NCBI GenBank assembly: GCA_009691925.1
Contig: SIAG01000018.1
Span: 1 to 21,668 of the forward strand
DNA from: Planctomycetaceae bacterium
GTDB taxonomy: Bacteria; Planctomycetota; Planctomycetia; Pirellulales; UBA1268
Direction: 5' to 3'
Length of the DNA stretch: 21,668 nucleotides
Part shown: positions 7,007 to 15,048 of the stretch, one piece after another
Layout: each line of letters starts with the position of its first letter
Position numbering within the stretch: position 1 is the first letter of the stretch
The notes under the pieces: generated by a model
Database searches by the model: none
Told to the model about the DNA's origin: nothing
The model's input: the letters and a program-made list of their open reading frames with translations, nothing else
Made by a program: the position numbers and the translations under genes

Positions 7007-8259
7007 GGTTCCCGGCGAGCGCGGTCGAGGAGCCGATTGGCCTCGTCGTCACCGGTGAATCGCTGGGCGCTGCGGTCCCATGTCAAAGACCGCTCCAGAC
7101 GGTAGGCGATGGCGATCATGTGTGGTCCGGTCATGGTATTGACTGCCAGTTCGATGTCGCGGAACGGCTTTGCCCGGGTCTTCACGCAGTCGATGAAGTC
7201 GCCATAAATCCCCCCCTCGCCCTTGTAGACAGGGACGGGCTTCCCCTCGCGAGGCGTTCCGTCGGCATGCACCTGGATATCGCCCCCATGGGCGACCGAG
7301 GGTCTCTCGGGGCGCAACGGCTGCGGCCGGTTGTGATGGACCGCGACACCGTTGGGATAGGTGAGTGAGACGTACGGACCGGCGCCGCCGCTGGCGGGGT
7401 GGAAGGCCACCGAGGCAGGCTGCAACTCGCGGAGGTCGGCGGCGAAGATCGCGCCGCCGAAGTGATGGGCCCCCCAGTCGGTGAGGCTACCGCCGGAATA
7501 GTCGAGGTACGATCGCCAGCTGCCGCCGCCGGTTCCGAAATTGCCGTCGCAGCGCCCGGGGTTGTAAGGCTCCCAGGGGGCAGGCCCGAGCCACAGATCC
7601 CAGTCGATGTCTGGCGGCGTGGCCACAGCGGGGAGATAGCAGGGCATCGACGGCCCGCCGACGGAGATGTCGACTGCTTTGAGCGTGCCGATCTCGCCCG
7701 ACCAGGAGGGATTGACGATGTCGCGGTAGTCTTCGAGCACCCGTTGGCTGCCGCCGGAAACAACCCGGCCGTAGCGTCTGGCAGCCGCGATCATCAGCGG
7801 CCCTTCACGGAGCGTGAGGGTTTCGGGCTTCTGGAGATAAACATCCTTGCCGGCCCGGCAGGCAGCAATCGTCATGATCGCGTGCCAATGGTCGGGGGTG
7901 GCGATGTGGACCGCATCGATGTCATCGCGGGCGAGCAACTCGCGGAAATCAACGTAGGCGGCACAGTCCTTGTTGCCGTATTTGCCGTCCACGCGCCCCT
8001 TGCCATCGTCGCGCCAATTCCGCCGCACGTCGCACACCGCCACATACTGCACGTCGCTGCGGCCGAGAAATGCCCCTTGGTCGCCGGAGCCCATGTTGCC
8101 GATGCCGATCCCCCCGATCACGATCCGATCGCTGGCCGGAGGGGTCGTGGCGTTGCCGAGCGCCTTGGAGGTGATCACGTAGGGGGCGGCCATGGCGGCC
8201 CCGGTGGCGGTGGCGGCAGTCCCGAGAAATCGGCGCCGGGTCGTGGAGCGTCGTGACAT
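6994..8259 (-). CDS. Gfo/Idh/MocA family oxidoreductase, Tat-exported
   Basis: The product has 421 residues. The N-terminus carries a Tat motif (TTRRRFLGTAA, residues 6-16) followed by a hydrophobic stretch, so export in folded form is expected. The Rossmann dinucleotide motif is GGIGIGNMGSG (49-59), and DAVHIATPDHWHA at about 115-127 is typical of the family. The conserved catalytic-loop lysine is kept (Lys144), but as QKP rather than the usual EKP. The C-terminal domain shows GGSLTDWGAHH (257-266), with the His pair usual in the secreted planctomycete subgroup. These enzymes use NAD(P) to oxidise or reduce sugar-type substrates; the substrate here is unknown. It is the first gene of a probable operon with two HEAT-repeat genes. 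A short duplicated tail crosses its stop codon. Confidence 0.93.
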   Translation of the reverse strand: MSRRSTTRRRFLGTAATATGAAMAAPYVITSKALGNATTPPASDRIVIGGIGIGNMGSGDQGAFLGRSDVQYVAVCDVRRNWRDDGKGRVDGKYGNKDCAAYVDFRELLARDDIDAVHIATPDHWHAIMTIAACRAGKDVYLQKPETLTLREGPLMIAAARRYGRVVSGGSQRVLEDYRDIVNPSWSGEIGTLKAVDISVGGPSMPCYLPAVATPPDIDWDLWLGPAPWEPYNPGRCDGNFGTGGGSWRSYLDYSGGSLTDWGAHHFGGAIFAADLRELQPASVAFHPASGGAGPYVSLTYPNGVAVHHNRPQPLRPERPSVAHGGDIQVHADGTPREGKPVPVYKGEGGIYGDFIDCVKTRAKPFRDIELAVNTMTGPHMIAIAYRLERSLTWDRSAQRFTGDDEANRLLDRARREPWIL

Positions 8260-8710
8260 GGATCCCCCGATCGATGGAGTGGCCCTGAAATCCCCGTGAG
8301 CAGACTACACTGGGATTTCCCGAATGGCCAACCCCCAAAATGCTCCGTCGCGGCCGGTGCAGGCCCCCTCCCACGGCTTCCCGGCCGTTGTAAGCCGTGG
8401 CCGAGCAACGTCGAGTGATCGCTCCGCAGGCCCTGCGCTGCAGATGTCGCGGGAGCTGTCGTCCGACCGCCGTGCTCTCCCCGTCCTCAAGGTTCTCCAT
8501 CGCAATGCCCGCTGCCTCCACGATTCGGCGCGCGCCGGAGCCAGCGACACGCTTGCGCTGTTCAGCGCTGGAGAGACCCGCACGACGACGGCCGCCGACC
8601 TCCGCGAGGCAGTCCGGGCCCGCGATCTTCCCGGCGGAGAGAACGTTTTTGCCGGGCTGGCGCGGGGGACAGGATGAGGAGATCGAGTCGCCGCCACCGG
8701 TCTGCTTTGG
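8260..8710. other. 451-bp intergenic region with two inverted repeats
   Basis: No convincing gene was found here. A 117-codon open frame on the plus strand (8324-8677) lacks a recognisable motif and contains a strong hairpin, so it was not called. GAAATCCC (8287-8294) and GGGATTTC (8312-8319) form an 8-bp inverted repeat 28 nt before the oxidoreductase start, a possible operator. CCACGGCTT (8371-8379) and AAGCCGTGG (8392-8400) form a perfect 9-bp stem with a 12-nt loop. The region probably holds the 3' end of the beta-propeller transcript and the promoter of the oxidoreductase operon. Confidence 0.5.
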
Positions 8711-9949
8711 TCACTCGAGGCCGATGCAGAGCACTTCGCGGTCGTCGCGGAGATAGCCCCGGCCGCCGGCGATCGTGAGCGATTGCCGCGACCGGCCGAG
8801 AAGCTCCGCGCGGCCGAGCTCTTCATAGCCCGCCGGTGTCGCGCGGGCGAGAACGAGCTCCCCTTCAAACGTCGTGATCCACAGTTTCCCGTCGGCCCAC
8901 ACCATGTTCCCCTTGCCGAAGCGGGTCTTCCGCCACACTTCCCGGCCTGTTTTCGCCTCGAGGCAGACCAGATGCGTGACCGGCCCCGCCGCCCCGACGT
9001 TGTCGAAGCCGTAGAGGTGATCGCCGACAACGATCGACGTTTGCCATTCGTTGCGCATCAGGCTCTTGGGGCCGAGCGACTCCCACCGCGCCCGCGGGGC
9101 ATATCGATCACCATCGCGGCCGAGATCGATGAGCACCGAGCCGTGGTTCTCCCCCGCCGAGACAAACACCCCTCCGTCGACGACGATCGGCGTCGCCGTG
9201 TTGCAGCCGAAGTCGGTCTCAAACGGGAATCGCCACAGCGCCTTCCCCGACCCCGGGCGGAGCCCGACGACCTCGGTGCCGGTGACACTGACGATGGTCT
9301 CCATCCCATCGATCTCGAGCACCGTCGGCGACGAATAGCCGGCGCTCCCGGCGGAGGCCTTCCAGGCGGGCTTGCCATCGGCAATTGAAAAGGCCGCGAT
9401 CGCGCCACTCTCACCGCCGACGTGGACGATCACCTGCTCGGCGACGACCAGCGGCGACGACGCCATCCCGTAGTCGGAGGGCTTTGTTTTTGCTTCTGCG
9501 ACGGCGTCGACCTGCCAGAGGATCGCTCCATCGATGCGGCTCACGGCGACGAGAATCCCTTCGCCGGAGAAGGCGAAGACCCGCTCATCAGCGATCGTCG
9601 GCGTGGCGCGGGGGCCGTTCCCCTGACCGTTTTCATAGGCCGGGCCGAGCGGGGTTTTCCAGGCTTCCTTGCCGGTGGCGGCATCGAGGGCCACAAGCCA
9701 CTGCTGGCGGGCATCGTTCCAGGTGGTGATGGCGAGGCCGTCGGCGACGGCGACGGCCGACATCCCGACGCCCCCCGGCACGCGCCAGATCGCCCTCGGG
9801 CCATCGGCCGGGATCGCATCGATCAGCCCTGTCTCCTGGGAGATCCCGTCACGGCGGCTCCCGAGAAATCCGGGCCACTCGTTGGCCCGGGCAAATGCCG
9901 GCACGATCGCGGCGATCAGGACGGCAACGGACAGGCAGGTTCGTCGCAT
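8711..9949 (-). CDS. PQQ-like beta-propeller repeat protein, secreted
   Basis: This 412-residue protein has a signal peptide (MRRTCLSVAVLIAAIVPAFA, cleavage near ARA). The mature start NEWPGFLGSRRDGIS is the classic opening of planctomycete PQQ-like propellers. Blades repeat a pattern such as LVALDAATGKEAWKTPLG, LVAVSRIDGAILWQV, VVGLRPGSGKALWRFPFE and LVCLEAKTGREVWRK, each ending in Gly-x-x-x-W-type turns, enough for a propeller over the full length. No residues that would prove PQQ binding are visible; many relatives lack the cofactor and act as BamB-like or binding proteins. The start is supported by GGAGG 7 nt upstream. It lies 55 nt downstream of the SGNH esterase gene on the same strand, so the two may be cotranscribed. 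Confidence 0.9.
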   Translation of the reverse strand: MRRTCLSVAVLIAAIVPAFARANEWPGFLGSRRDGISQETGLIDAIPADGPRAIWRVPGGVGMSAVAVADGLAITTWNDARQQWLVALDAATGKEAWKTPLGPAYENGQGNGPRATPTIADERVFAFSGEGILVAVSRIDGAILWQVDAVAEAKTKPSDYGMASSPLVVAEQVIVHVGGESGAIAAFSIADGKPAWKASAGSAGYSSPTVLEIDGMETIVSVTGTEVVGLRPGSGKALWRFPFETDFGCNTATPIVVDGGVFVSAGENHGSVLIDLGRDGDRYAPRARWESLGPKSLMRNEWQTSIVVGDHLYGFDNVGAAGPVTHLVCLEAKTGREVWRKTRFGKGNMVWADGKLWITTFEGELVLARATPAGYEELGRAELLGRSRQSLTIAGGRGYLRDDREVLCIGLE

Positions 9950-9982
9950 CGGAATCCCTCCAAGATCAATCCAGGGCTCATC

Positions 9983-10015
9983 TCAGTCCATGATCAGTCC
10001 ATGATCAGTCCATGA
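9983..10015. repeat. Three perfect tandem copies of an 11-bp unit over a stop codon
   Basis: The unit TCAGTCCATGA is repeated exactly three times (9983-9993, 9994-10004, 10005-10015) and a partial copy follows. The stop codon of the esterase gene (10005-10007 on the minus strand) lies in the third unit. Each unit brings its own TGA in a different frame. Confidence 0.9.
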
Positions 10016-12209
10016 TCAAGGCCAAGACGCCTTGAGCATAGAGCCGGTGGCCGAAGTCGTTGGGGTGGTTTAAACCGTTGCCGGTCAGATCGAACATCTC
10101 CTTGGATCGCAGCTGCTCCTCCCACACCGCCGTCATGTCGACCAGCGCCACCCCCGGGCCGACGAGCGATTTCAGCTCGTCGCGGTAGCGGTTGAACATC
10201 TCGCGCGGCGTGTGGATCCACTGGTCGTTGCCGAGCATCGTCGCCACGAGGATGATTTCGGCCTGCGGACGTTTTTCCTGGACTCGCGCCACGAGGCTCG
10301 CCGTCTGGTCGCGATACCAGGCCGGATCGCGGCGGCCGACGTCGTTCATTCCGTAGGCCACGAGGACGAGGTCTGGCTGCGACTCCAGGAGCGCATCGAT
10401 ATCGGCGACACCATTGGCCACGCTCCAGCCCGCCACCGCCCGGTTGACATTGGTCACCTTCGACGGCGTGCTGACGCGGAGCTGCGCCACGACAAGCTCC
10501 GCCCAGCCCGGCTGGAAGGGGGGGGTGCCTGTCGTCTCCGAGGCGTCGAGGCCGGTCGAGATGCTGTCGCCACTGACGCCGATCCGCACCGGCTCCCCTG
10601 CCCCGAGCCGGGCCCGGGTCTTCGGCAGGCTGCCATGAACGACCTCGAGCGCCGGGGCATCGGCCGCGCCGCGGGCCCGAATGTAGTTGATCTCGACGTC
10701 GCGGTCGTGGAACCAGCGGCCGGGCCGGTAGAGGAGCCATTCGTGCGGGTTGCCGACGCGGTGCCGGTAGGCGTGTGCCGCGTTCTCCGGGAGGTAGCGG
10801 TCGCCATCGAGAATCGGCGGCACCGGCGTCGGCAACGGAAAGACGATCTCTCGACTTCCCGGCGCGTGCTGCCAGGCCGTGCCAGCCTCGACCGACCGCA
10901 CCCCGTCGGCTGTTGTCACCGCGAGGATCGACTCGGCCGGGAAGGCGAGGCGAGCGCGGGCCGGCTCGGTGGCACTTGCCCCCCGGAGGACGCTGCTCTC
11001 CCGCCAGACGGTGTCGCTCTTCCAGGCGGGCTCGCGGAGATGGAGATCGGCAAGGAGAAACGACGCCGCCTCGACTCCTTTGGGAATCGTGGCAAGCCTC
11101 TCAAGAAGTACACCGGCCCAGAGGGCGGCCGCACGACGCTGGCCGATCGCGGAAAAATGCCGGCGCGAGTTCACGTCGCCGCGGGAATCCCCCTGGAGGG
11201 CGTCGGTATCGGGGCCGAGGCCGAATCCTGGCATCAGGCTGAGGCGGTCAACCGCTCCCCTGATCCTCCCCTCCCCTTCCGGGTCGTTGTAGACCGTCGG
11301 ATGGTGCGTCGACTTGGCACACAGCCACGCCGGCTCAAATCCCCACGCCCGCACCGCCCCCGCGCGGATCCTCTCCAGCGCCGCGACGTAGTCGTCGGTG
11401 GAGGTGTGATTGATGACATCCGACTCCCCCTGCTGCCAGAGGACGGCGCGGAACCGGCCGAGGCTTTTTCCGGTGGCAACGAGGCGCTCATGGAGCTCCG
11501 TCCCTGGCTGCCACTGGGCCGACGACGTGCCCCCCCAGGCGACATTGGCAAACCCGATCGGCACGCCGAGACGCTCGGCGAGCTCGTCCCCCACCGCCGG
11601 CCAGATCGAGCCACCGTCGCTCCCGTCGGGGGCCGGCTGTGGATCATTGGCCACGCGCCAAGCGCCGGTCGCCCAGTCACGGGCCGCCACCCGCTGTCGC
11701 GGATCGGCCACGGTGAGCTTCTCGTCATTGGTGTTCGTGGCATACGACTGCCCTGCGATCAAAAACACCTCGCCGACGCCGACCGGCTCGACGCTCGCCG
11801 TCAGCGGCGGTGACCCGTCGGCCCGAACGATCCTGACTTCAAGACGGAACCACCCGCGGGCCGGCACGAGGAGCCTGCCGACGTGGAGGCCTGCCTTCGC
11901 CCCGGGGACCAGATCGACGCGCGTCCACACGGGTTCCGCGACGGCCGGGGGCCCCTCGATTGGCACGACCCTAGCCTCTGCCGGGGTGCGGTCGATCGGC
12001 ACCGGGACGTCCACTTTGATCGCCACGTCGGCCTGCCCCGAGGCGAAGTTCCCCCCGGGCTCCTGACCGGGCTGGAATCCGACGCGCTGGATCACTTCAT
12101 GGGGCCGGGGGGCGAGAATCCTCAGTTCGTCCGCGAGGGTGGGCGATCCGAACACCATCGCGCCGACAAGCGCGCTCCACACCAGACCGAGCAGACGGCC
12201 GTTCGACAT
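10005..12209 (-). CDS. Two-domain SGNH hydrolase: sialate O-acetylesterase-like plus GDSL esterase
   Basis: This 734-residue secreted protein has a signal peptide at residues 1-26 (ending TLADE). An N-terminal beta-rich region leads into a sialate O-acetylesterase-like (SASA) domain. That domain has GQSY at 153-156 (Ser155 as likely nucleophile), WGGTSS near 225, WQQGESD at 258-264 and HFSAIGQ at 351-357 (His351 as likely base). A linker of about 170 residues follows. A second SGNH domain then has GDS at 547-549 (Ser549), GMND at 620-623 and GNGLNHPNDFG at 710-720 (His715); the usual Asp three residues before the His is not present. Both domains are predicted carbohydrate esterases that remove acyl groups, probably from exported or environmental glycans. 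The ATG at 12209 is chosen because it places the signal peptide at the N-terminus; upstream in-frame starts would add up to 35 residues without export features. Confidence 0.88.
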   Translation of the reverse strand: MSNGRLLGLVWSALVGAMVFGSPTLADELRILAPRPHEVIQRVGFQPGQEPGGNFASGQADVAIKVDVPVPIDRTPAEARVVPIEGPPAVAEPVWTRVDLVPGAKAGLHVGRLLVPARGWFRLEVRIVRADGSPPLTASVEPVGVGEVFLIAGQSYATNTNDEKLTVADPRQRVAARDWATGAWRVANDPQPAPDGSDGGSIWPAVGDELAERLGVPIGFANVAWGGTSSAQWQPGTELHERLVATGKSLGRFRAVLWQQGESDVINHTSTDDYVAALERIRAGAVRAWGFEPAWLCAKSTHHPTVYNDPEGEGRIRGAVDRLSLMPGFGLGPDTDALQGDSRGDVNSRRHFSAIGQRRAAALWAGVLLERLATIPKGVEAASFLLADLHLREPAWKSDTVWRESSVLRGASATEPARARLAFPAESILAVTTADGVRSVEAGTAWQHAPGSREIVFPLPTPVPPILDGDRYLPENAAHAYRHRVGNPHEWLLYRPGRWFHDRDVEINYIRARGAADAPALEVVHGSLPKTRARLGAGEPVRIGVSGDSISTGLDASETTGTPPFQPGWAELVVAQLRVSTPSKVTNVNRAVAGWSVANGVADIDALLESQPDLVLVAYGMNDVGRRDPAWYRDQTASLVARVQEKRPQAEIILVATMLGNDQWIHTPREMFNRYRDELKSLVGPGVALVDMTAVWEEQLRSKEMFDLTGNGLNHPNDFGHRLYAQGVLALIMD

Positions 12210-12246
12210 GAGTCCCCCCGAGCAAGATGATGGCATCAGGTGGCAG

Positions 12247-12275
12247 CCGTGCGGGGAATCCCGCGGGCGCCACGG
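12247..12275. other. Compound stem-loop in the esterase 5' leader
   Basis: GCGGG (12251-12255) pairs with CCCGC (12260-12264) across a GAAT loop. CCGTG (12247-12251) can pair with CACGG (12271-12275) outside it; the two stems share one base and may be alternatives. The site lies about 40-65 nt upstream of the esterase start. Confidence 0.3.
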
Positions 12276-12294
12276 CGGGAGGCAGTTTACCCGG

Positions 12295-12321
12295 CAGGCC
12301 GCGGGGACGGTCATCGGCCTG
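12295..12321 (-). terminator. Possible 3' stem-loop of the diadenylate cyclase gene
   Basis: CAGGCCG and CGGCCTG form a 7-bp perfect stem with a 13-nt loop, 30 nt past the cyclase stop. No T-tract follows, so it may mark a processed or factor-dependent 3' end. Confidence 0.35.
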
Positions 12322-12351
12322 TGAGGGGAGGATGCGTCGACGAAACCGGGA

Positions 12352-13284
12352 TCAGTCGCCCGACGGCGGCTCGTATTCGAAATCCTTCCACTTCATCGCG
12401 CGGCGGAAGGGCTCGATGCGCAGCACGACCTCGCCGTTTTGGAAGAGACGGACGGTGCCGTTGGTCTCGCTGACGGCGATGGCGACGCTCCGCGTCCGGC
12501 GCGTGATCGCAGCGGCGGCCCAGTGGCGGGCACCGAGCCCCTTGGCGACGGAGACGTTCTCGGCGGAGGCGTCGATGTAGCGGGCCGCGGCCTCGACGGT
12601 GCCGTCGGGGCCGACGACGAAGGCTCCGTCGAGTTGCGCGATCTCCTTGAGCCCCTCGCGGACGCGCGGGTCGGAGAGCTTGCGCTCGGCGCGGGAGTAG
12701 CCGCGGACCGGATCGAAGCCGGTGGCGTGGCTCGACGTCATCACCTTTCGCGTGTCGCCGACGACGAACAGCGTCCCCACCGGTTTCCCCTCGCGCCCCT
12801 CGCGGCCAATCTCGACGGCGAGGTCGACCACCTGCTTGAGCGTCTCCAGCGGCACCTTCGTCTCGAGGTTTCGCAGGTCGCGGCTGGTGAGTTGGCCGAG
12901 ATGCTCTTCCAGCCGCAGAACGCTCACCGAGTCGATTGTCCCCGCCTCAAAGCCGGAGTAAATCGCCACGACTTGTGCCTCCGGGGCGATCAGTTCTGCC
13001 GCGACGCATTCGAGGAGCGCCTGGGCGAGCCGTTCGTGGACCGGCAGCCCGGCGACGTCGAGGAGCACGCGCCGCAGCCCCCAGTCTTCGCAGCCGGCAA
13101 GGTGGTTCTTCTCATCGGCGGCGACCAGGAGCGGCTGGCCGGAACCGACGAGCGAGCGGACGTGGTCCCAGTCGAGCCGCTGGTCGACCAGCAGGAGCAT
13201 CGCGTCGGCCGTCGAAGAACCGAACAGGCGCACCGCCGCCTCGAGGAGATTTTCGAGCTGCGGTGGGAAATCAGCCGGGCTCAA
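12352..13284 (-). CDS. Diadenylate cyclase (DisA_N/DAC domain), archaeal DacZ-like architecture
   Basis: This 310-residue protein ends in a DAC domain that makes cyclic di-AMP from two ATP. The catalytic DGA motif is at 219-221 (LDGAFVVGPDG). The second nucleotide-binding motif is GARHWAA at 251-257, the counterpart of the G(T/A)RHxAA motif, and SETNGTVR at 272-279 matches the usual SExxGxVx strand. Residues 1-160 have no transmembrane segments (unlike CdaA) and no DisA helix-hairpin-helix. A segment VVAIYSGFEAGTIDSVSVL (105-123) recalls the pyruvate kinase C-terminal-like domain that precedes DAC in archaeal DacZ. The enzyme should be cytosolic. The TTG start at 13284 is supported by GAGGAA 7 nt upstream. 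It stands alone between envelope-protein genes. Confidence 0.85.
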   Translation of the reverse strand: MSPADFPPQLENLLEAAVRLFGSSTADAMLLLVDQRLDWDHVRSLVGSGQPLLVAADEKNHLAGCEDWGLRRVLLDVAGLPVHERLAQALLECVAAELIAPEAQVVAIYSGFEAGTIDSVSVLRLEEHLGQLTSRDLRNLETKVPLETLKQVVDLAVEIGREGREGKPVGTLFVVGDTRKVMTSSHATGFDPVRGYSRAERKLSDPRVREGLKEIAQLDGAFVVGPDGTVEAAARYIDASAENVSVAKGLGARHWAAAAITRRTRSVAIAVSETNGTVRLFQNGEVVLRIEPFRRAMKWKDFEYEPPSGD

Positions 13285-13291
13285 GGGGCCG

Positions 13292-13297
13292 TTCCTC
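13292..13297 (-). promoter_or_regulatory. Ribosome binding site supporting a TTG start
   Basis: GAGGAA on the minus strand ends 7 nt before the TTG at 13284. It is the best Shine-Dalgarno match near the 5' end of the cyclase gene and decides the unusual start codon. Confidence 0.6.
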
Positions 13298-13355
13298 GTC
13301 GCCGGACCGACCGGGGTGCCCGGCCCTAGGAGGGCTCAAAAGTCACCGATCAGGG

Positions 13356-13370
13356 GCGGGGCGGCCCCGC
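13356..13370 (-). terminator. Possible 3' stem-loop downstream of the toroid-like gene
   Basis: GCGGGG and CCCCGC pair across a 3-nt loop, 76 nt beyond the stop at 13447. A second small stem (GCCCT/AGGGC, 13323-13335) follows. Neither has a T-tract. Confidence 0.25.
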
Positions 13371-13446
13371 TTGAAATAGCCGGGGCCTGGGGAAGAGCCT
13401 ACGGAGCGGATCGGAAGGGTTCAAGAAATCCTTCGACAGAGGGGGA

Positions 13447-15048
13447 TCAGCGGAGGAGGGTATCGGGCACCTCGGAGCGGTCGGCAGCGCCCCGCAGAGC
13501 CGTCCGCATCACGTCTGGGGCCGCCTTCATCGGGCCGTTGTAGGCGGCGATCCCGCCGGGGAGCACTTTCCCCCAGACCCGTTCCTGGTAGATCGTCAGG
13601 GCATGGAGGGCGTGGCCGAGGGGGCCGAGCTTCCATTCCCGCGAGGGCTCGCGGAGGAGCGCCGCCGAGAGGAACTCGACCGCCGACACGACCCGCGACT
13701 GGTAGAGCTGGTCCTGTTCGAGCGACCCGAGGAGCCACTCGAGGATGTGGCCGGTGGTCTGCACCTTGCGGTCAACGTCGTCTTCGCGGTCGGCCGGGTA
13801 CTTAAACCACTCCGTGCTGAAGCTGCCGTCGGGGTTTTGGAGCTTCGTGAGGGTGAAGCGCTGGTAGTCGCGGACAAAGTGGTCTGCCCGGGCGTAGTGG
13901 CCGTCGAGCGTGCCGGTGGCCCGGAGCCGCCGCTGGCAGGCATAGGAGAGCCCGAAGAGCCGATGGGTGCCGCCGCACGGGGCGCCGCGGATCGGCTGCT
14001 CGATCTCCTCCGAAACGATTCGCTCGAGGGTCCAGATCTGGCCGTCGCGGGCTGTCCATTCGGCGTCGGTGGGGAGGTAATGGGCCAGACCGATGAGCGC
14101 GAAGGTCAGTTCCGTGCCGGAGAGGCAGGCGAGCTTCTCCTCCTCGACGAGCTCGGCGACGGTGAATTCCGTCCCTTCGACCTGAATGGGCGAGTTCAGT
14201 GCCACGCGGCACTGGGCGAGGATTGCGAGGTACTGCGCCTGGTGCCCCTGGACGCCGACGCCGCGCATCGCCACGAGTCGCTCGTCCTCGGTGGCGAGCA
14301 TCACCTGTCCCTTGCAGCGCCCTCCGGAGTTCATCCAGCCGATCGAGTTGATCGGGTCGCCAGACGGGCCGCCGACGCGGACCTTCGACGGGATGCCGAA
14401 GGCGATGAAGCCATGCATCACCTCCCATGGCGTGTGCTCGGCGGTGTTGAGGGGACGTCGCTGGTAGGCGGCGAGCGTCTGCGCGACCCGGCTCTTGAGG
14501 CGGTTAAATCGCTGGCTGGCCGGGGGGCGCGGGGCGTTCCCCTCGGCGACTCCGGTCCTTCCCTGCGCTTCGCCGGCGGCGGGGGCCGGCTCGGCGATCG
14601 GCGTGTTGTCCAGATTCGCCTCGTCGCGACCGGAGACGATCTTCCTGGTTGCATTTTGGGCGAGGTGCTTGACGTCATTCCAGGAGGGGAGGCTGGCGGG
14701 GGCCATCGCCAGACGCTGCGTGGCCGGTGGCACCGAAAGCTTGCGGGAAGACTTCTCCAGCCGCTCGATCTCGTCGGGGTGCGGCGGCGTCGGCGCTGCG
14801 ATGAGCTCCTGCGGCTCGGTCGGCTTCGGCTTGCCGCCGAAGGCATCGAGGATCCGCTTCCGCATCAAGGAGGCTTTGCCGGTCGGCGCGGCGACCGTTG
14901 CCGAGTCGTACGACGGCAGGATGATGCCGCCGGTCACGATCGCCGCGCAGCACCCGGCGAGGATCGTGGGCAGACGGAGCCGCCGGTCGGCCCAAGAGGA
15001 TGTTCGGCGGGCGGCTGGCTGGGCTGATGCGGGGTGACGCGCGGTCAT
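13447..15048 (-). CDS. Conserved planctomycete membrane-anchored protein, alpha/alpha-toroid-like
   Basis: This protein of 533 residues has one N-terminal membrane segment (about residues 27-46, LPTILAGCCAAIVTGGIILP) after an Arg-rich cytoplasmic end, then a Pro/Ala-rich linker to about 190. The folded part starts near 205 with HTPWEVMHGFIAFG. It continues with CGGTHRLFGLSYACQRR near 357 and NPDGSFSTEWF near 405, followed by TTGHILEWLLGSL. Repeated helix pairs and the DGSF/GHILEWL segments resemble terpenoid-cyclase or prenyltransferase alpha/alpha toroids, but no catalytic motif is evident. I believe some planctomycete homologues carry the name 'ADP-ribosylation factor-directed GTPase activating protein', which nothing here supports. 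The ATG at 15048 is chosen because it precedes the membrane segment; an open frame reaches 15306 but is of low quality. A run of nine G lies just upstream of the start. Confidence 0.72.
   Translation of the reverse strand: MTARHPASAQPAARRTSSWADRRLRLPTILAGCCAAIVTGGIILPSYDSATVAAPTGKASLMRKRILDAFGGKPKPTEPQELIAAPTPPHPDEIERLEKSSRKLSVPPATQRLAMAPASLPSWNDVKHLAQNATRKIVSGRDEANLDNTPIAEPAPAAGEAQGRTGVAEGNAPRPPASQRFNRLKSRVAQTLAAYQRRPLNTAEHTPWEVMHGFIAFGIPSKVRVGGPSGDPINSIGWMNSGGRCKGQVMLATEDERLVAMRGVGVQGHQAQYLAILAQCRVALNSPIQVEGTEFTVAELVEEEKLACLSGTELTFALIGLAHYLPTDAEWTARDGQIWTLERIVSEEIEQPIRGAPCGGTHRLFGLSYACQRRLRATGTLDGHYARADHFVRDYQRFTLTKLQNPDGSFSTEWFKYPADREDDVDRKVQTTGHILEWLLGSLEQDQLYQSRVVSAVEFLSAALLREPSREWKLGPLGHALHALTIYQERVWGKVLPGGIAAYNGPMKAAPDVMRTALRGAADRSEVPDTLLR

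Noticed and set aside
8324..8677. Possible 117-codon gene in the 8260-8710 gap
   Set aside because: No family motif or ribosome binding site is seen, the codon third positions resemble background composition, and a 9-bp perfect hairpin sits inside it. A TACACT box at 8306-8311 alone is too little support.
10212..11813. Plus-strand open frame of 533 codons
   Set aside because: It is antisense to the two-domain SGNH hydrolase, whose catalytic motifs are clear. The product has mirror composition and no motif.
13603..15027. Plus-strand open frame of 474 codons
   Set aside because: It is antisense to the membrane-anchored toroid-like protein, which has a coherent membrane segment and conserved-looking motifs. 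The antisense reading has none.
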